From contig JAFDVV010000030.1 in assembly GCA_018268775.1 (NCBI GenBank), positions 1-63,368 on the forward strand: a stretch of DNA of 63,368 nucleotides. Reading direction: 5' to 3'. Positions 11,111 through 20,750 of the stretch are shown piece by piece (position 1 is the first letter of the stretch; every line of letters begins with the position of its first letter). This stretch comes from Acidobacteriota bacterium. GTDB taxonomy: Bacteria; Acidobacteriota; Terriglobia; Terriglobales; Acidobacteriaceae. Under the pieces are notes generated by a model that saw only the letters and a list, made by a program, of their open reading frames with translations, did no database searches and was not told the origin of the DNA. The position numbers were made by a program, and so were the translations under genes.

Positions 11111-12262
11111 CTAGACCGCGATGGTGAAGGTGTCTTCCGTCCGGGTAACGGCACGGTACATCGTGTCCCGCTCGAAGGGCACACGGCCAGCCTCGGTAAT
11201 CAACCGAACCAGATCCTGCCGGCGAAGTCCCTGGGGGGTCGTCGCGCCGGCATTGTGGTAGATCTTCTCCTCCACAACCGTTCCGTCGATGTCGTCGGCT
11301 CCGAAGCGCAACGAGATCTGGGCCATCTTGGGCGAGACCATCTGCCAGTAACTCTTGATATGCGAGAAGTTATCCAGCATCAAGCGGCCGATTGCAATCT
11401 GCTTGATATCGAGCATCCCGGTCGTCTTGGGGATATGCGCCAGCGCTGTATTGTCAGGGTGGAACGAAAGCGGAATAAAGGTCTGGAACCCGCCGGTATC
11501 GTCCTGCACCTCGCGCAACCGGATCATGTGGTCGACGCGGTCTTCATCGTTCTCCACATGCCCGTAGAGCATGGTGGCGTTGGAACGAAGCCCGATCTTG
11601 TGGGCCGTCCTGGCGGTCTCCAGCCACTCGGAGCCGTCGATCTTGTGGTCGCAGATGATGTGGCGGACGTGGTCGGCGAAGATCTCCGCCCCTCCACCTG
11701 GCATCGAGTCGACGCCCGCCTCCTTCATCCGCTGAAGCGTTTCGGGGATGGTCATCTTGCCGCGCTTGGCGAGAAAGGCGACCTCAACCATGGTGAATGC
11801 CTTGATATGGACCCTGGGAAAACGCTCCTTCAGCCCTCGCACCAGGTCCATAAAGTACTCAAAAGGCAGGTCGGGATGAAGCCCACCGACGATGTGGAAC
11901 TCCGTGACCGCCTCGGTATAACCCGCCCCTGCGGACTCCCACGCCTCTTCAAGGGCCATCGTGTAGGTGCCGGCCTCGCCCTTCTTCTTGCCAAAGGCGC
12001 AAAGGCGGCAGGAGGCGACGCAGACATTGGTCGGGTTGATATGGCGATTGACGTTGAAGTAGGCAACGTCGCCGTGGAGCTTTTCGCGGACGTAATTGGC
12101 CAGCCAGCCCACCGCAAGGATATCTCCGCTGCGATAGAGGGCCACGCCGTCATCGAAGCTGAGCCGCTCACCGGCAAGCACCTTTTCGGCGACAGGCCCC
12201 AGGGCTGGATCGTCGGTCTGGAAGGAGTGCCGGGGCCGCTGGGTCGTCGCTTCGAAGCTCAT
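11111..12262 (-). CDS. mqnE: Aminofutalosine synthase, radical SAM (menaquinone pathway)
   Basis: Joins 3-[(1-carboxyvinyl)oxy]benzoate to S-adenosylmethionine to make 6-amino-6-deoxyfutalosine, an early step of the futalosine route to menaquinone. The 383-residue protein has the radical-SAM cluster motif C-x3-C-x2-C (Cys81, Cys85, Cys88 in TNVCVASCRLCAF), FHIVGGLHPDLP, and the FGADDIDGTVVEEKI signature near the C-terminus that separates MqnE from MqnC. No other mqn gene is adjacent. The related CofH and MqnC families are the alternatives; the GADDIDGTV motif favours MqnE. Confidence 0.88.
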   Translation of the reverse strand: MSFEATTQRPRHSFQTDDPALGPVAEKVLAGERLSFDDGVALYRSGDILAVGWLANYVREKLHGDVAYFNVNRHINPTNVCVASCRLCAFGKKKGEAGTYTMALEEAWESAGAGYTEAVTEFHIVGGLHPDLPFEYFMDLVRGLKERFPRVHIKAFTMVEVAFLAKRGKMTIPETLQRMKEAGVDSMPGGGAEIFADHVRHIICDHKIDGSEWLETARTAHKIGLRSNATMLYGHVENDEDRVDHMIRLREVQDDTGGFQTFIPLSFHPDNTALAHIPKTTGMLDIKQIAIGRLMLDNFSHIKSYWQMVSPKMAQISLRFGADDIDGTVVEEKIYHNAGATTPQGLRRQDLVRLITEAGRVPFERDTMYRAVTRTEDTFTIAV

Positions 12263-12308
12263 AGGATGATTCTATCGCCTTCGCGCGCCCCCTGCGGCCC
12301 CTTCGGGA

Positions 12309-14330
12309 TTAGTGCTTGACCTCTGCTGAGTTGACCATCTCCGGCTGAATCACAATGCCGTCGAAGAGCGTCGCGCCAACAAGGTGGTCGCCCACCGGAC
12401 GCACCAGGCGAAGGTTCCAGCCCGTGTTCCAGTAGCTGACCTTCTTGTCCGGCAGATGCGCGGCGAAGGCGAAGGTGGTTGGGCTGTTGGCCGTAATCAA
12501 CACGCGCTGCCCGCGCTCGTCCCAGAAGATGCTGTTGACGTCGCGGACATAGAGGTTGTGCACAACATGCCAGCTCGCGCCCTTGTCCTGGGAGAGGTAG
12601 ACCCCTTCGCGGCCACCGATCCAGAGACCGCCGAAGCCGTCGACGGCGACCGCGGTGATCTGGGTGAGATCAGAGGGCCGCGACACAGGCGTCCATGTCT
12701 TGCCGGCATCTGTTGTGAGGACCGCAGTGGTAAGTGAGGAGGCAAGAACCGTCGATTTGGCAGCCGCGACGGTGTACCAGACGTGGCCCTCGGGATTGGC
12801 GGCAAGCTGCCAGCTCTGGCCGGAGTCGGTGCTCTTAAGTACGCCGTCGGAGGTCGCCGCAAACAAGGCATCTCCATCGCGGGTGAAAGCGAATACGGTT
12901 CCGTCAAACGGCTTGGCCGGGGGCTTGACCGTCTTTTTGACGGGGGCCTTCACCGGCGCTCTGCGCGCACCTTTTCTTGCTACAACCGGCTTGGCAACGG
13001 CAGGCTCTTCAACGACCGGAAGTTCGAGCGAGACCTTGGCGACCTTGCTCCATGTCTCCCCATCAAGGCGATAGATTCCGTGGCGCGTTCCGGCAACGAT
13101 GCTCCCATCGGGGCCCTGCCCCAGGCTGAAGACATCGTGGGCTTCGAGTCCGGCGTTCTTCTGCGTCCAGGTGAGGCCGCCATTGTTACTGACGAAGACG
13201 CCTCCCCATGCCTTGTCGTTGACGATGCCGACATAGATCGTGTTGGGCTGACGGCTGTCCTCTACGTATGAGGTGATCTGGCGGGCGGAAAAGCCATTGT
13301 TCGTTGGCTGGAAGCTGTTGCCGCCGTCGTTCGAGACGAGAACGCCCCCGCGGTCGGTCGCCAGCAGCATGCGGTTGGTGTCGGAGGGATTGATGTACAC
13401 GTCATTGACGATCAGCTCCGGCCCCGAGGTCCGAACCCAGGTCTTACCCGAGTCCACTGTCCGATAGAGCCCCTCGGTGGTTCCCGCGAAGACGATGTTC
13501 TGGTGCTGGGGGTCCTGCATCAGCACGCGCGTTCTGCGCGCCGTGGAAGGAATGCCCTGGATCTTGCGAAACATCGAGCCGGCATCCTCGCTCTTATAGA
13601 TGCCCGAGCAGGCGCTAGCATACACGACGCCCGGATTTACAGGGTCGATGATGATCGAGAAGACGTCCGAGTCGTCGATCACGCCGTTCTTCGAAGTGAT
13701 ATTGGTCCAGTTTGCGCCGCCGTCGGTGGTCTTCCAGGGAAGGTGCCAGGTCCCGGCGAAGATCACGTTCGGGTTCTTCGGATCGATCGCGACGGACTCG
13801 ACCTCGTGGATCTCGGTGCTGCCGGGAGGGCTGATTAGGGTCCAATGCGCTCCGCTGTCGTTGGTGCGGTAGACACCCTTCAGCGTTCCGGCAACGAACA
13901 TCTTCGGATCAGAGGCTGAGTTCGCCAGCGCCAGCACCGATTGTCCCTTCAGCTCCGGAACTTCCTTCCACGTTGCACCCGCATCTTCGCTGACGAAGAG
14001 GTCGCCAACCTGTCCGCCTAGTACCCATGCTCCGACGAAGATGTGGTTCGGCTTGAGCGGGTCGAGAACGATGGAGTCCAGCACCAGGTCGTCACGCCTG
14101 CCAACGCGTGCAAGGCGCTTCCAGTCGCTGCCGTTGTTGTGCGACTCATAGATCCAGCCGTTGGCGGTGCCGAGATACAGATGGTTCTTGTCGTGAGGAT
14201 CGGAGGCAAAGGAACGGGCATCTCCACCGTTCGGCCCGAACGGAAGCCATCCTGGAGCGGCGGCGTTGACATACGGGGAGAAGAAGACCAGGGCGACGAC
14301 GAGGGCGAGGAGGTTTCTACAATTTCGCAT
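12309..14330 (-). CDS. Secreted BNR/VPS10-like beta-propeller protein
   Basis: A 673-residue exported protein with a signal peptide (LLALVVALVFFSPYVNAAA). It contains many BNR/Asp-box-like repeats of the S-x-D-x-G-x-x-W type (SEDAGATWKE, TDGGANWTN, SNNGGLTWTQ, STDSGQSWQL, SQDKGASWHV). These fold as beta-propellers as in sialidases, sortilin or the Ycf48 assembly factor. A Lys/Ala/Pro-rich linker near residues 440-475 separates a long N-terminal propeller from a shorter C-terminal one. No catalytic residues of a sialidase can be assigned, so the role is unknown; these genes are common in acidobacteria. Confidence 0.8.
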   Translation of the reverse strand: MRNCRNLLALVVALVFFSPYVNAAAPGWLPFGPNGGDARSFASDPHDKNHLYLGTANGWIYESHNNGSDWKRLARVGRRDDLVLDSIVLDPLKPNHIFVGAWVLGGQVGDLFVSEDAGATWKEVPELKGQSVLALANSASDPKMFVAGTLKGVYRTNDSGAHWTLISPPGSTEIHEVESVAIDPKNPNVIFAGTWHLPWKTTDGGANWTNITSKNGVIDDSDVFSIIIDPVNPGVVYASACSGIYKSEDAGSMFRKIQGIPSTARRTRVLMQDPQHQNIVFAGTTEGLYRTVDSGKTWVRTSGPELIVNDVYINPSDTNRMLLATDRGGVLVSNDGGNSFQPTNNGFSARQITSYVEDSRQPNTIYVGIVNDKAWGGVFVSNNGGLTWTQKNAGLEAHDVFSLGQGPDGSIVAGTRHGIYRLDGETWSKVAKVSLELPVVEEPAVAKPVVARKGARRAPVKAPVKKTVKPPAKPFDGTVFAFTRDGDALFAATSDGVLKSTDSGQSWQLAANPEGHVWYTVAAAKSTVLASSLTTAVLTTDAGKTWTPVSRPSDLTQITAVAVDGFGGLWIGGREGVYLSQDKGASWHVVHNLYVRDVNSIFWDERGQRVLITANSPTTFAFAAHLPDKKVSYWNTGWNLRLVRPVGDHLVGATLFDGIVIQPEMVNSAEVKH

Positions 14331-14385
14331 GATGACCTGTTATCAGTTTAGCCAACACCAGTGCACAGGTCAGCAACAAGACAGG

Positions 14386-14422
14386 AAAAAGGCTGACTGG
14401 GTTGGTTCCCAGTCAGCCTTTT
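14386..14422. terminator. Strong bidirectional terminator after the OmpA-like gene
   Basis: Stem AAGGCTGACTGGG / CCCAGTCAGCCTT with a 6-base loop, flanked by A-run and T-run on both strands. It ends the OmpA-like transcript on the minus strand and isolates the BNR gene that starts at 14330. Confidence 0.88.
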
Positions 14423-14444
14423 CGGTTGGATTGCTTTTAGAGGA

Positions 14445-16079
14445 CTACTTCTTCTTCGCCGCGTGCTTGTGTGCAGCAGCCTTGCGCGGCGCAACCTTTA
14501 CAGCACTCTCGTCGACTGAGGTGAGTCCAGCCTGGTCGAGTGTTGCTCCGGTCGGGATGAGGGTGGAGGTGACGGTCTTGCCATCCTGCGATCCCGTGTA
14601 GAGCGAGATGCGGCTGGAGTCGACGCCCTTCTCCTTCACCAGATAGTCCTTGGTGTTGGCTGCGCGGGATGCCGCTGCCTTGCTGCCGGCCTTCTCCTTG
14701 GCGCTGGCATTGCCGACGAGGGCAAGCTTCGCATCGGAGGAGCGCTGCATGTTCAGGGCGATGTCATCGAGGCAGGCCTTGGCTTCGTTGTCGACGCGGG
14801 TCGGACGCTTCTTGTCGCGATCGAAGGTGATCGAGCAGAGCGCCGAGGTCTTCGGCTGCGGCGGAGCAGGCGGCGCATTGACCGTCACGCTCGTCGTGCA
14901 GGAGGCCGACTGGCCCTTGTCGTCAACCACGTTCGCTGTCACCGTAATCGTTCCCGGGGCCGCGCCAGTGGTGTTGAGGGTTGCCGTGGAGGTGTTGCCA
15001 GTGACCGAACCCGCCGTCGAGCTGTAGCTGTAGGTCAGAGGACGGTTCTGCGGGCTGGTTCCGTTCGCAGTGATCGTGGAGGAGTCTCCAGGAGCAACGG
15101 TCGAAGGATTGGCCGAGCAGGTGAGCGTGGGCGGCTGGAACTGCTGAACCGTGAACGGAGCCGAGCAGTCCGCCATCTCGCCGGCCTTGTTGCCCTCGGA
15201 GACGTGGCCCTTGACTGTATAGCTGCCGGGGTTCAGGTTCGTAGTCGCAACGTTCGCCGTGTTGCTGGTTCCGGAGACAGTGCCACCGTCGGAGGTCCAG
15301 TTGTAGGTCGCCGTCTTCTTGGGGTTCAGGTTCGCCGCAGTGCCGGTCACAGTGATCGGGTCGCCAGGGTAAACGGACGAGGGCGATGCCGAGCAGCTAT
15401 AGGTGACAGGAGCCGGAGGAACGATGTGGCCGAAGTGCGTCACGATACCCGTGCTGAGGTCCACGCCGCTGAGATTGGCGCGTCCACCCATCTGGTTTCC
15501 AGTCGGTGGGGGCGTATAGGGACCGAAGTTGGCATGAATGTAACGGTAGTCGGCCTCGAAGAGACGGAACGAGAAGCGGTTGTTGAAGAACGGCAGGTCA
15601 TAGTCCATACCGCCGCCAGCCGTCAGGGCCGGACCCCAGGTCCAGGGGTTGTGATAGATGAAGGGATTGGACAGGTTGGGTCCAACCAGCTTCGCGCCAC
15701 CGGCCAGACCGTGAGCGAAGAGCGTGAAGTTCTGCATGGGCGCGCGGAAGATCGGTCCGGCCGAAGCGCTGTACAGGCCGTCGTTCTTGCCGTCGGGGTG
15801 AGCAACCAGGTTGACTTCGCCGCCGAAGTACTTGTTGAAGTAGTACGCGCCACTGCCGATCGCTCCGAGGTCGACCGACGAGTAGTTGATGCCCGCGGGC
15901 TTCAACTGTCCATGCGCGCCGAAGTAGGAGTATCCGGTGAACAGATCAAAGCGCGATGGGTTTGCGCCCGCAGGGGCGGCTGTGCTGGGAGTCTGCGCAC
16001 CCAGGCTCGCGACTCCAAGACTGACTGCGCAAGCAGCCAGTACGAACCGGCCAAAAATACGTTTAGGGCTATAAACCAT
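14445..16079 (-). CDS. Outer-membrane barrel protein with PKD-like and OmpA-like domains
   Basis: A 544-residue envelope protein. After the signal peptide (VLAACAVSLGVASLGAQ) comes an OmpA-like eight-strand barrel region (RFDLFTGYSYFGAHG to about residue 215). Two PKD/Ig-like modules follow, each with a cysteine pair (TYSCSASPSSVYPGDPITV and LTCSANPSTVAPGDSSTI). Next is an OmpA C-terminal-like domain (ALCSITFDRDKKRPTRVDNEAKACLDDIA), and a His/Lys/Ala-rich tail ends the protein. The C-terminal domain is diverged, so peptidoglycan binding is likely but not proven. ATG 16079 is preceded by GGAGG with 7 bases spacing. The 190-base AT-rich gap upstream should hold its promoter. Confidence 0.83.
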   Translation of the reverse strand: MVYSPKRIFGRFVLAACAVSLGVASLGAQTPSTAAPAGANPSRFDLFTGYSYFGAHGQLKPAGINYSSVDLGAIGSGAYYFNKYFGGEVNLVAHPDGKNDGLYSASAGPIFRAPMQNFTLFAHGLAGGAKLVGPNLSNPFIYHNPWTWGPALTAGGGMDYDLPFFNNRFSFRLFEADYRYIHANFGPYTPPPTGNQMGGRANLSGVDLSTGIVTHFGHIVPPAPVTYSCSASPSSVYPGDPITVTGTAANLNPKKTATYNWTSDGGTVSGTSNTANVATTNLNPGSYTVKGHVSEGNKAGEMADCSAPFTVQQFQPPTLTCSANPSTVAPGDSSTITANGTSPQNRPLTYSYSSTAGSVTGNTSTATLNTTGAAPGTITVTANVVDDKGQSASCTTSVTVNAPPAPPQPKTSALCSITFDRDKKRPTRVDNEAKACLDDIALNMQRSSDAKLALVGNASAKEKAGSKAAASRAANTKDYLVKEKGVDSSRISLYTGSQDGKTVTSTLIPTGATLDQAGLTSVDESAVKVAPRKAAAHKHAAKKK

Positions 16080-16294
16080 TACACTTCCTCCGCTCAATTC
16101 TTCCATAGTGAAATGAACCGGTTAAGGCTCAAATTGAATCCAATCAATTGCTTCGATTCTGTAAAGCTTACCTTAGTTGCTAATGATACCGGTAAAATTT
16201 ACTCTGCGAAAACACTATTTTCAATAGCTTACCCTGCGATTCCCGAACTTCAACCCAGGAGAATCTTCGCAGTTACCAAAGATTGCTCGCGCGG

Positions 16295-16906
16295 TCATGC
16301 GAGATTCAGCGTCTTTTTCAGCGTCCCGCGCTCACTTTGTATCTTTTCCTGCAACAAAGTAATGGCGTAAAGCAGTTGCTCGGGCCGCGGCGGGCAACCA
16401 GGCACATAGATGTCGACCGGTATCACTTGGTTAACACCCTGGAGCAACGCATAGTTGTTGAAGACCCCGCCCGAGGTAGCACACGCACCCATCGAAATCA
16501 CCCACTTCGGCTCGGGCATCTGCTCGTACAGTCTGCGGATGACGGGCGCCATCTTTTGCGAGACGCGTCCTGCAATGATCATCAGGTCGCTCTGTCGTGG
16601 CGAGGGACGAAAGACCTCAGCGCCGAAGCGCGCGATATCGTAGCGTGAGCCGCCCATGGACATCATCTCGATGGCGCAGCAGGCCAGGCCGAAGGTCATC
16701 GGCCAGACCGAGTTCTTCCTTACCCAGTTGATCGCCGCGTCGAGCGACGCCAGAACGATGCCTTCGGGCTGGTCGTAACCCCAGTTGACCTCCTTCAGCT
16801 TCTCCTGGTTCTTGGCAAAGCTCTCAAGACTGCCAAAGAGATACCGGTCTCCCTTTTGCGGAGTTTCCGTGGGCCGCCCACTGCTGGTGTTGTCGGATGT
16901 GCTCAT
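16295..16906 (-). CDS. nuoB: NADH-quinone oxidoreductase subunit B
   Basis: Peripheral-arm subunit of respiratory complex I carrying the terminal 4Fe-4S cluster N2, which passes electrons to quinone. The 203-residue protein has all four ligand cysteines: the tandem Cys76-Cys77 in GLACCAIE, Cys142 in GACA and Cys171 in PGCPPRPE. The SRYDIARFG and [11 protein letters not shown] motifs are intact, so the protein looks functional. It is odd that no other nuo gene is adjacent; the remaining subunits must be elsewhere. The family also contains formate hydrogenlyase and Ech-type subunits, but these motifs fit NuoB. Confidence 0.95.
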   Translation of the reverse strand: MSTSDNTSSGRPTETPQKGDRYLFGSLESFAKNQEKLKEVNWGYDQPEGIVLASLDAAINWVRKNSVWPMTFGLACCAIEMMSMGGSRYDIARFGAEVFRPSPRQSDLMIIAGRVSQKMAPVIRRLYEQMPEPKWVISMGACATSGGVFNNYALLQGVNQVIPVDIYVPGCPPRPEQLLYAITLLQEKIQSERGTLKKTLNLA

Positions 16907-16970
16907 ACGTCAATGATAGACGGACAGCAGCTTTTGGACGAATTAAACAACCCTCGTGCCGATACCCGGC

Positions 16971-17678
16971 TCATCGGTTACATGGTTGCCGCTTTATTTC
17001 GAGCCCGCGACCGGCCTTGAATCCCTGTGGGAGGTCGAAGACGATACGGAAGCGTATCCACGTAAGTTTGCCCAGCGCGGTCGGCCTGCCGCCGGACGGG
17101 TTCTCGACCGTATGCGGCGTCGTCAAAAAATGCGTCGCCACGGTAGACGCGATACGCGCCTGATCGGCGGTGCCGGGGACGAGGTGCGCATCGAGGATCG
17201 TCAGCACCGCCTCCGGTGCCTGGCCCACAAGCACGGCGAGACCCTGCTGCGCGGCCGATGACTGTGCCGGGCTCGCTTCGTATGCGCTGTATGCCTTCAG
17301 GAGTCTGGCGAAGCTCCCCTCGTCGGCCGCGAAGCGAAAGCGGCGCGGGTTCCAGCCGATGGCGTCCTGTGCGCGAAAGCTGAAGTCGGTGCTTATCAGC
17401 AGCGGGCTTACGGAGTGATACGGCGGCGTCGCCAGTTCAGCGTAGTCGTGGGCGGGCCGTGGCCTGCCTTCAGGCAGGACGCGGAGGATCCAGCCGGAGG
17501 CCAGGGGCTCCAGCATCAGCACAAGACCGCCGCCGATCGGGCGGACGAAGGACTCACCTGCACGGACCTGTCCTTCGAGTACGCCAACGTTGCATCGCGC
17601 AGCTTTTGCCGGCTGCTGAGAGAACCCTGCAACCGAAGCGAGCATCGCCAGCACTACTGCCAGAAGTCTAAGACGCAT
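16971..17678 (-). CDS. Secreted protein of unknown function, coupled to glnD
   Basis: A 235-residue protein with a signal peptide (LRLLAVVLAMLASVAGFSQ); the rest is soluble and I recognise no family. Its ATG overlaps the last 11 bases of glnD in another frame, so it is probably translated by coupling with glnD and belongs to the nitrogen-control transcript. Two cysteines (near residue 29 and close to the C-terminus) could form a disulfide. Base composition matches its neighbours. A link with nitrogen metabolism is only suggested by position. Confidence 0.65.
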   Translation of the reverse strand: MRLRLLAVVLAMLASVAGFSQQPAKAARCNVGVLEGQVRAGESFVRPIGGGLVLMLEPLASGWILRVLPEGRPRPAHDYAELATPPYHSVSPLLISTDFSFRAQDAIGWNPRRFRFAADEGSFARLLKAYSAYEASPAQSSAAQQGLAVLVGQAPEAVLTILDAHLVPGTADQARIASTVATHFLTTPHTVENPSGGRPTALGKLTWIRFRIVFDLPQGFKAGRGLEIKRQPCNR

Positions 17679-20289
17679 TCTGCTCCATTGCCTCCAGCAG
17701 AGCGGCCTTCAGCGCGCGCTGCTGTTTCTTTTCCAGCTTCGCCCCATCGTGCGTCAGGTAGAAGACGTCGATGGCGGTCTCGCCTTCGGTGTCGATCAGC
17801 GCCACCTCGATATTGTGTCCGTGCACTGCAATCGTGAGCGAGAGTGCCCGCAGCAGGCCGGGGACGTCCTGCGCGATCGCTTCGAGCAGCGTACTGTGCG
17901 AGGACGCCTCGTCGTCGAACTCCAGCCGAGGAGTGACGACCACCTTCGGCGTCTTGCGGCGGCCACGGCGGCGGCTGTTGAGAAACTTCTCGATCGAAGT
18001 CGTGCCGGAGACAACGTCGTGCACGCTCTTCACGAAGCGCTCGTGCTCGGAGGCGTTCATCTCGAGGGTGCGAAAGCTATCGGTAAAGCGGAAGCTGTCG
18101 ACGACGATGCCGTTCCGGTTGGAGAACGCATCGGCCGTCACGATATTCATGCCCCATGCGGCAAGGGTTCCGGTCATGTTTGCGAAGAGCTGTGCGCGGT
18201 CCGGCGTAACGACGGTCAGTTCGCTGACAGACGGCGTATAGCGGAAATCCAACTGCACCCCGTCGGCAGCGAGCTGCTCGGCCATGCGAAAGTGCGTGCG
18301 TATCTGCTCGGGCGAGCGCGTGAGGACGTAGCGCTCGGGGAAGCCTTCGAGGAAGCCGGCGACGGCGGCCCTGCGATCCGGCAGCAGCGCGGCGACACGA
18401 TCGACAAGCTCGCGCGCCTCCTGACCGCCGACACGCTCGTCGTCCACGCTGCGGTCGAGATAGTTTGCGGTCGCAATATAGAGCCTCCACAGGTTCTCGG
18501 CCTTCCACGGCGTAAGCGCATCGGGATGCACCGCGTTGATGTCCGCGTAGGTGAAGAGCGTGAGCATGCGCAGCATCTCCGGCGTCTGCACCTTGCCCGC
18601 GAAGGCGCGCACCGTCTCCATATCGAAGATGTCGCGGCGAAGCGCGGAGGACATCTCCAGGTGCAGCCCGATTACGTTGAGCACCAACTCGCTCTCGTAG
18701 GGGTCGAGCTCCAGGCGGTCGACCACGCTCTGCGCCAGACGCGTGCTCTCCTGCGCGTGGTCTCCCGTGCTGCGCCCCTTGCCTGTGTCGTGCAGAAGCG
18801 CTCCCAGGTAGAGCGTGGAAGCGTGAGGCAGCTCGCGCAACAGCGTCCCCACGCGCGCGCCCCAGTCGCCGGGCTTCGCGGGCTGCGACGCTTCCAACCC
18901 ATGCAGCGTGTCGATCAGAACGAAGGTGTGCTCGTCGACCGTGTAGCGGTGGTAGGCGTCGCGTATGACCAGCGCATCGATACCGTGAAACTCCGGGAGC
19001 AGCAGCTCAAGCACGCCGAGCGCGTGCATGGAGCGCAGGGCCTGACCGGCGTATCGGCCAACGAGAATGGCCTGCAGATGACGCCACAGCGCCGGGCCTT
19101 CTTCCAGATTTGCGGAGAGCAGCGGGAGCGCCTGCGAGATGCGCTCTTCCGCCTCGCGTCCAAGGCGGCAGCCGGCGCGCGCGATGGCGGCGAAGGCATC
19201 GAGCACGATCTCCGGGTCGTGCGCGGCGTCGCGCGCGCCCAGGGCGTAGCCCTTTGGCGCGGGATCCAGAACGATGCGTCCGTGGTCGATGCGAAAGCCG
19301 CTCTGTGGCTCGACACCGCGCTCGCGGCGAAGCAGCAGACGCCTGGTGTTCTTTGGCTCCGGCAGGTCCTCCACCCTTCGCTTCAGGCAGCGTTCGACGC
19401 TGCGCGCGTGGCGGAAATAGAAGCCCATCCAATAAGCCGCGTCGATGGTCAGCGTGTCGCGGCCGTTCAATCCGATGCCAGCCTCAGCCGCAGCGGCCTG
19501 CGCCTGCCAGTCGAGCGTGTTGTCGTCTCGGTCGCGGCGGTAGTGCAGATAGCAGCGGACGAGACGGAGAAACTCGATGGCATGGCGAAACTCCACATCT
19601 TCAACGTGCGTGCTGGCTGCTTCGCCGACAGTCTCAAGCTGCGCCAGCCAGCCGCAGACGTGCACGTCGCGCAGGCCGCCGGGGCAGTCCTTAATGTTGG
19701 GTTCCAGGTGAAAGAGCGTATCGCCGTATTTCTTGTGGCGTTCGCGCGTGAGCTCGAGCAGGCTCGCGAGGATTGCCTTCCTGTCGCGGTCGATCAGCTT
19801 TGGGACCGCCTGCGAGGCGAGCTTCTGGTAGAGACCGTGGTCTCCCGCGAGGAACCGGTGGTCCATCAGCGACAGCGTGAACTCGGCGTTGTCCTCGGAG
19901 AAGCGCTGGCATTCGGCAAGCATGCGCGTCGCGGGCGAGACCCGGATGCCGCAGTCCCAGAGGTGCTGTCCGATGCGCCGGATGCTCTCTTTGACGTCTT
20001 TTTCCTGAACGCGGGCGTCGAGCAGGAAGAGGAGGTCGACATCGGAGCAGGGAAAGAGTTCCCTGCGCCCATAGCCGCCGATGGCGAGCAGCGCGACCCC
20101 GCTGGCGATGCGGGGATCGCTCGCCACGGCGCGCTGCCAGAGGCCGGTGACGAGATCGTCCATTGCGGCGGTGCGGGCCGCAATGGTGGCGGAGCCGGAT
20201 GCTCCGGCCTCGAATGCGCCGCGAATCTCCAGCATCTTTCTCTGATATTGCTGTTGGCTGTCGAGATCGCTGCCTGTCGCCGCCTGCAT
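17668..20289 (-). CDS. glnD: PII uridylyltransferase / uridylyl-removing enzyme
   Basis: Senses glutamine and adds or removes UMP on the PII protein, whose gene lies just upstream. The 873-residue protein shows the expected order. First is a nucleotidyltransferase domain (GGYGRRELFPCSDVDLLFL, residues 71-89, with metal-binding Asp83 and Asp85). An HD hydrolase domain follows (DEHTFVLIDTLHG, then LLHDTGKGR). Two C-terminal ACT domains (starting near SELTVVTPDRAQLFANM and STLLEAIAQDVPGLL) sense glutamine. ATG 20289 has GGGAG five bases upstream. It sits 84 bases after glnB in an amtB-glnB-glnD order. Confidence 0.96.
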   Translation of the reverse strand: MQAATGSDLDSQQQYQRKMLEIRGAFEAGASGSATIAARTAAMDDLVTGLWQRAVASDPRIASGVALLAIGGYGRRELFPCSDVDLLFLLDARVQEKDVKESIRRIGQHLWDCGIRVSPATRMLAECQRFSEDNAEFTLSLMDHRFLAGDHGLYQKLASQAVPKLIDRDRKAILASLLELTRERHKKYGDTLFHLEPNIKDCPGGLRDVHVCGWLAQLETVGEAASTHVEDVEFRHAIEFLRLVRCYLHYRRDRDDNTLDWQAQAAAAEAGIGLNGRDTLTIDAAYWMGFYFRHARSVERCLKRRVEDLPEPKNTRRLLLRRERGVEPQSGFRIDHGRIVLDPAPKGYALGARDAAHDPEIVLDAFAAIARAGCRLGREAEERISQALPLLSANLEEGPALWRHLQAILVGRYAGQALRSMHALGVLELLLPEFHGIDALVIRDAYHRYTVDEHTFVLIDTLHGLEASQPAKPGDWGARVGTLLRELPHASTLYLGALLHDTGKGRSTGDHAQESTRLAQSVVDRLELDPYESELVLNVIGLHLEMSSALRRDIFDMETVRAFAGKVQTPEMLRMLTLFTYADINAVHPDALTPWKAENLWRLYIATANYLDRSVDDERVGGQEARELVDRVAALLPDRRAAVAGFLEGFPERYVLTRSPEQIRTHFRMAEQLAADGVQLDFRYTPSVSELTVVTPDRAQLFANMTGTLAAWGMNIVTADAFSNRNGIVVDSFRFTDSFRTLEMNASEHERFVKSVHDVVSGTTSIEKFLNSRRRGRRKTPKVVVTPRLEFDDEASSHSTLLEAIAQDVPGLLRALSLTIAVHGHNIEVALIDTEGETAIDVFYLTHDGAKLEKKQQRALKAALLEAMEQNAS

Positions 20290-20373
20290 CCTGTCTCCCT
20301 CTAAGACTTCAGAATATCGTGCCGGCTGCGGCGAGGGCCGATGCTTGTTCGTCCGGACAAAAGGCCCGAACGC

Positions 20374-20745
<372 letters not shown>

Positions 20746-20750
20746 TCAGT

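Noticed and set aside
17749..20304. Plus-strand frame of about 850 codons across glnD
   Set aside because: Antisense shadow; GlnD domains on the other strand are complete.
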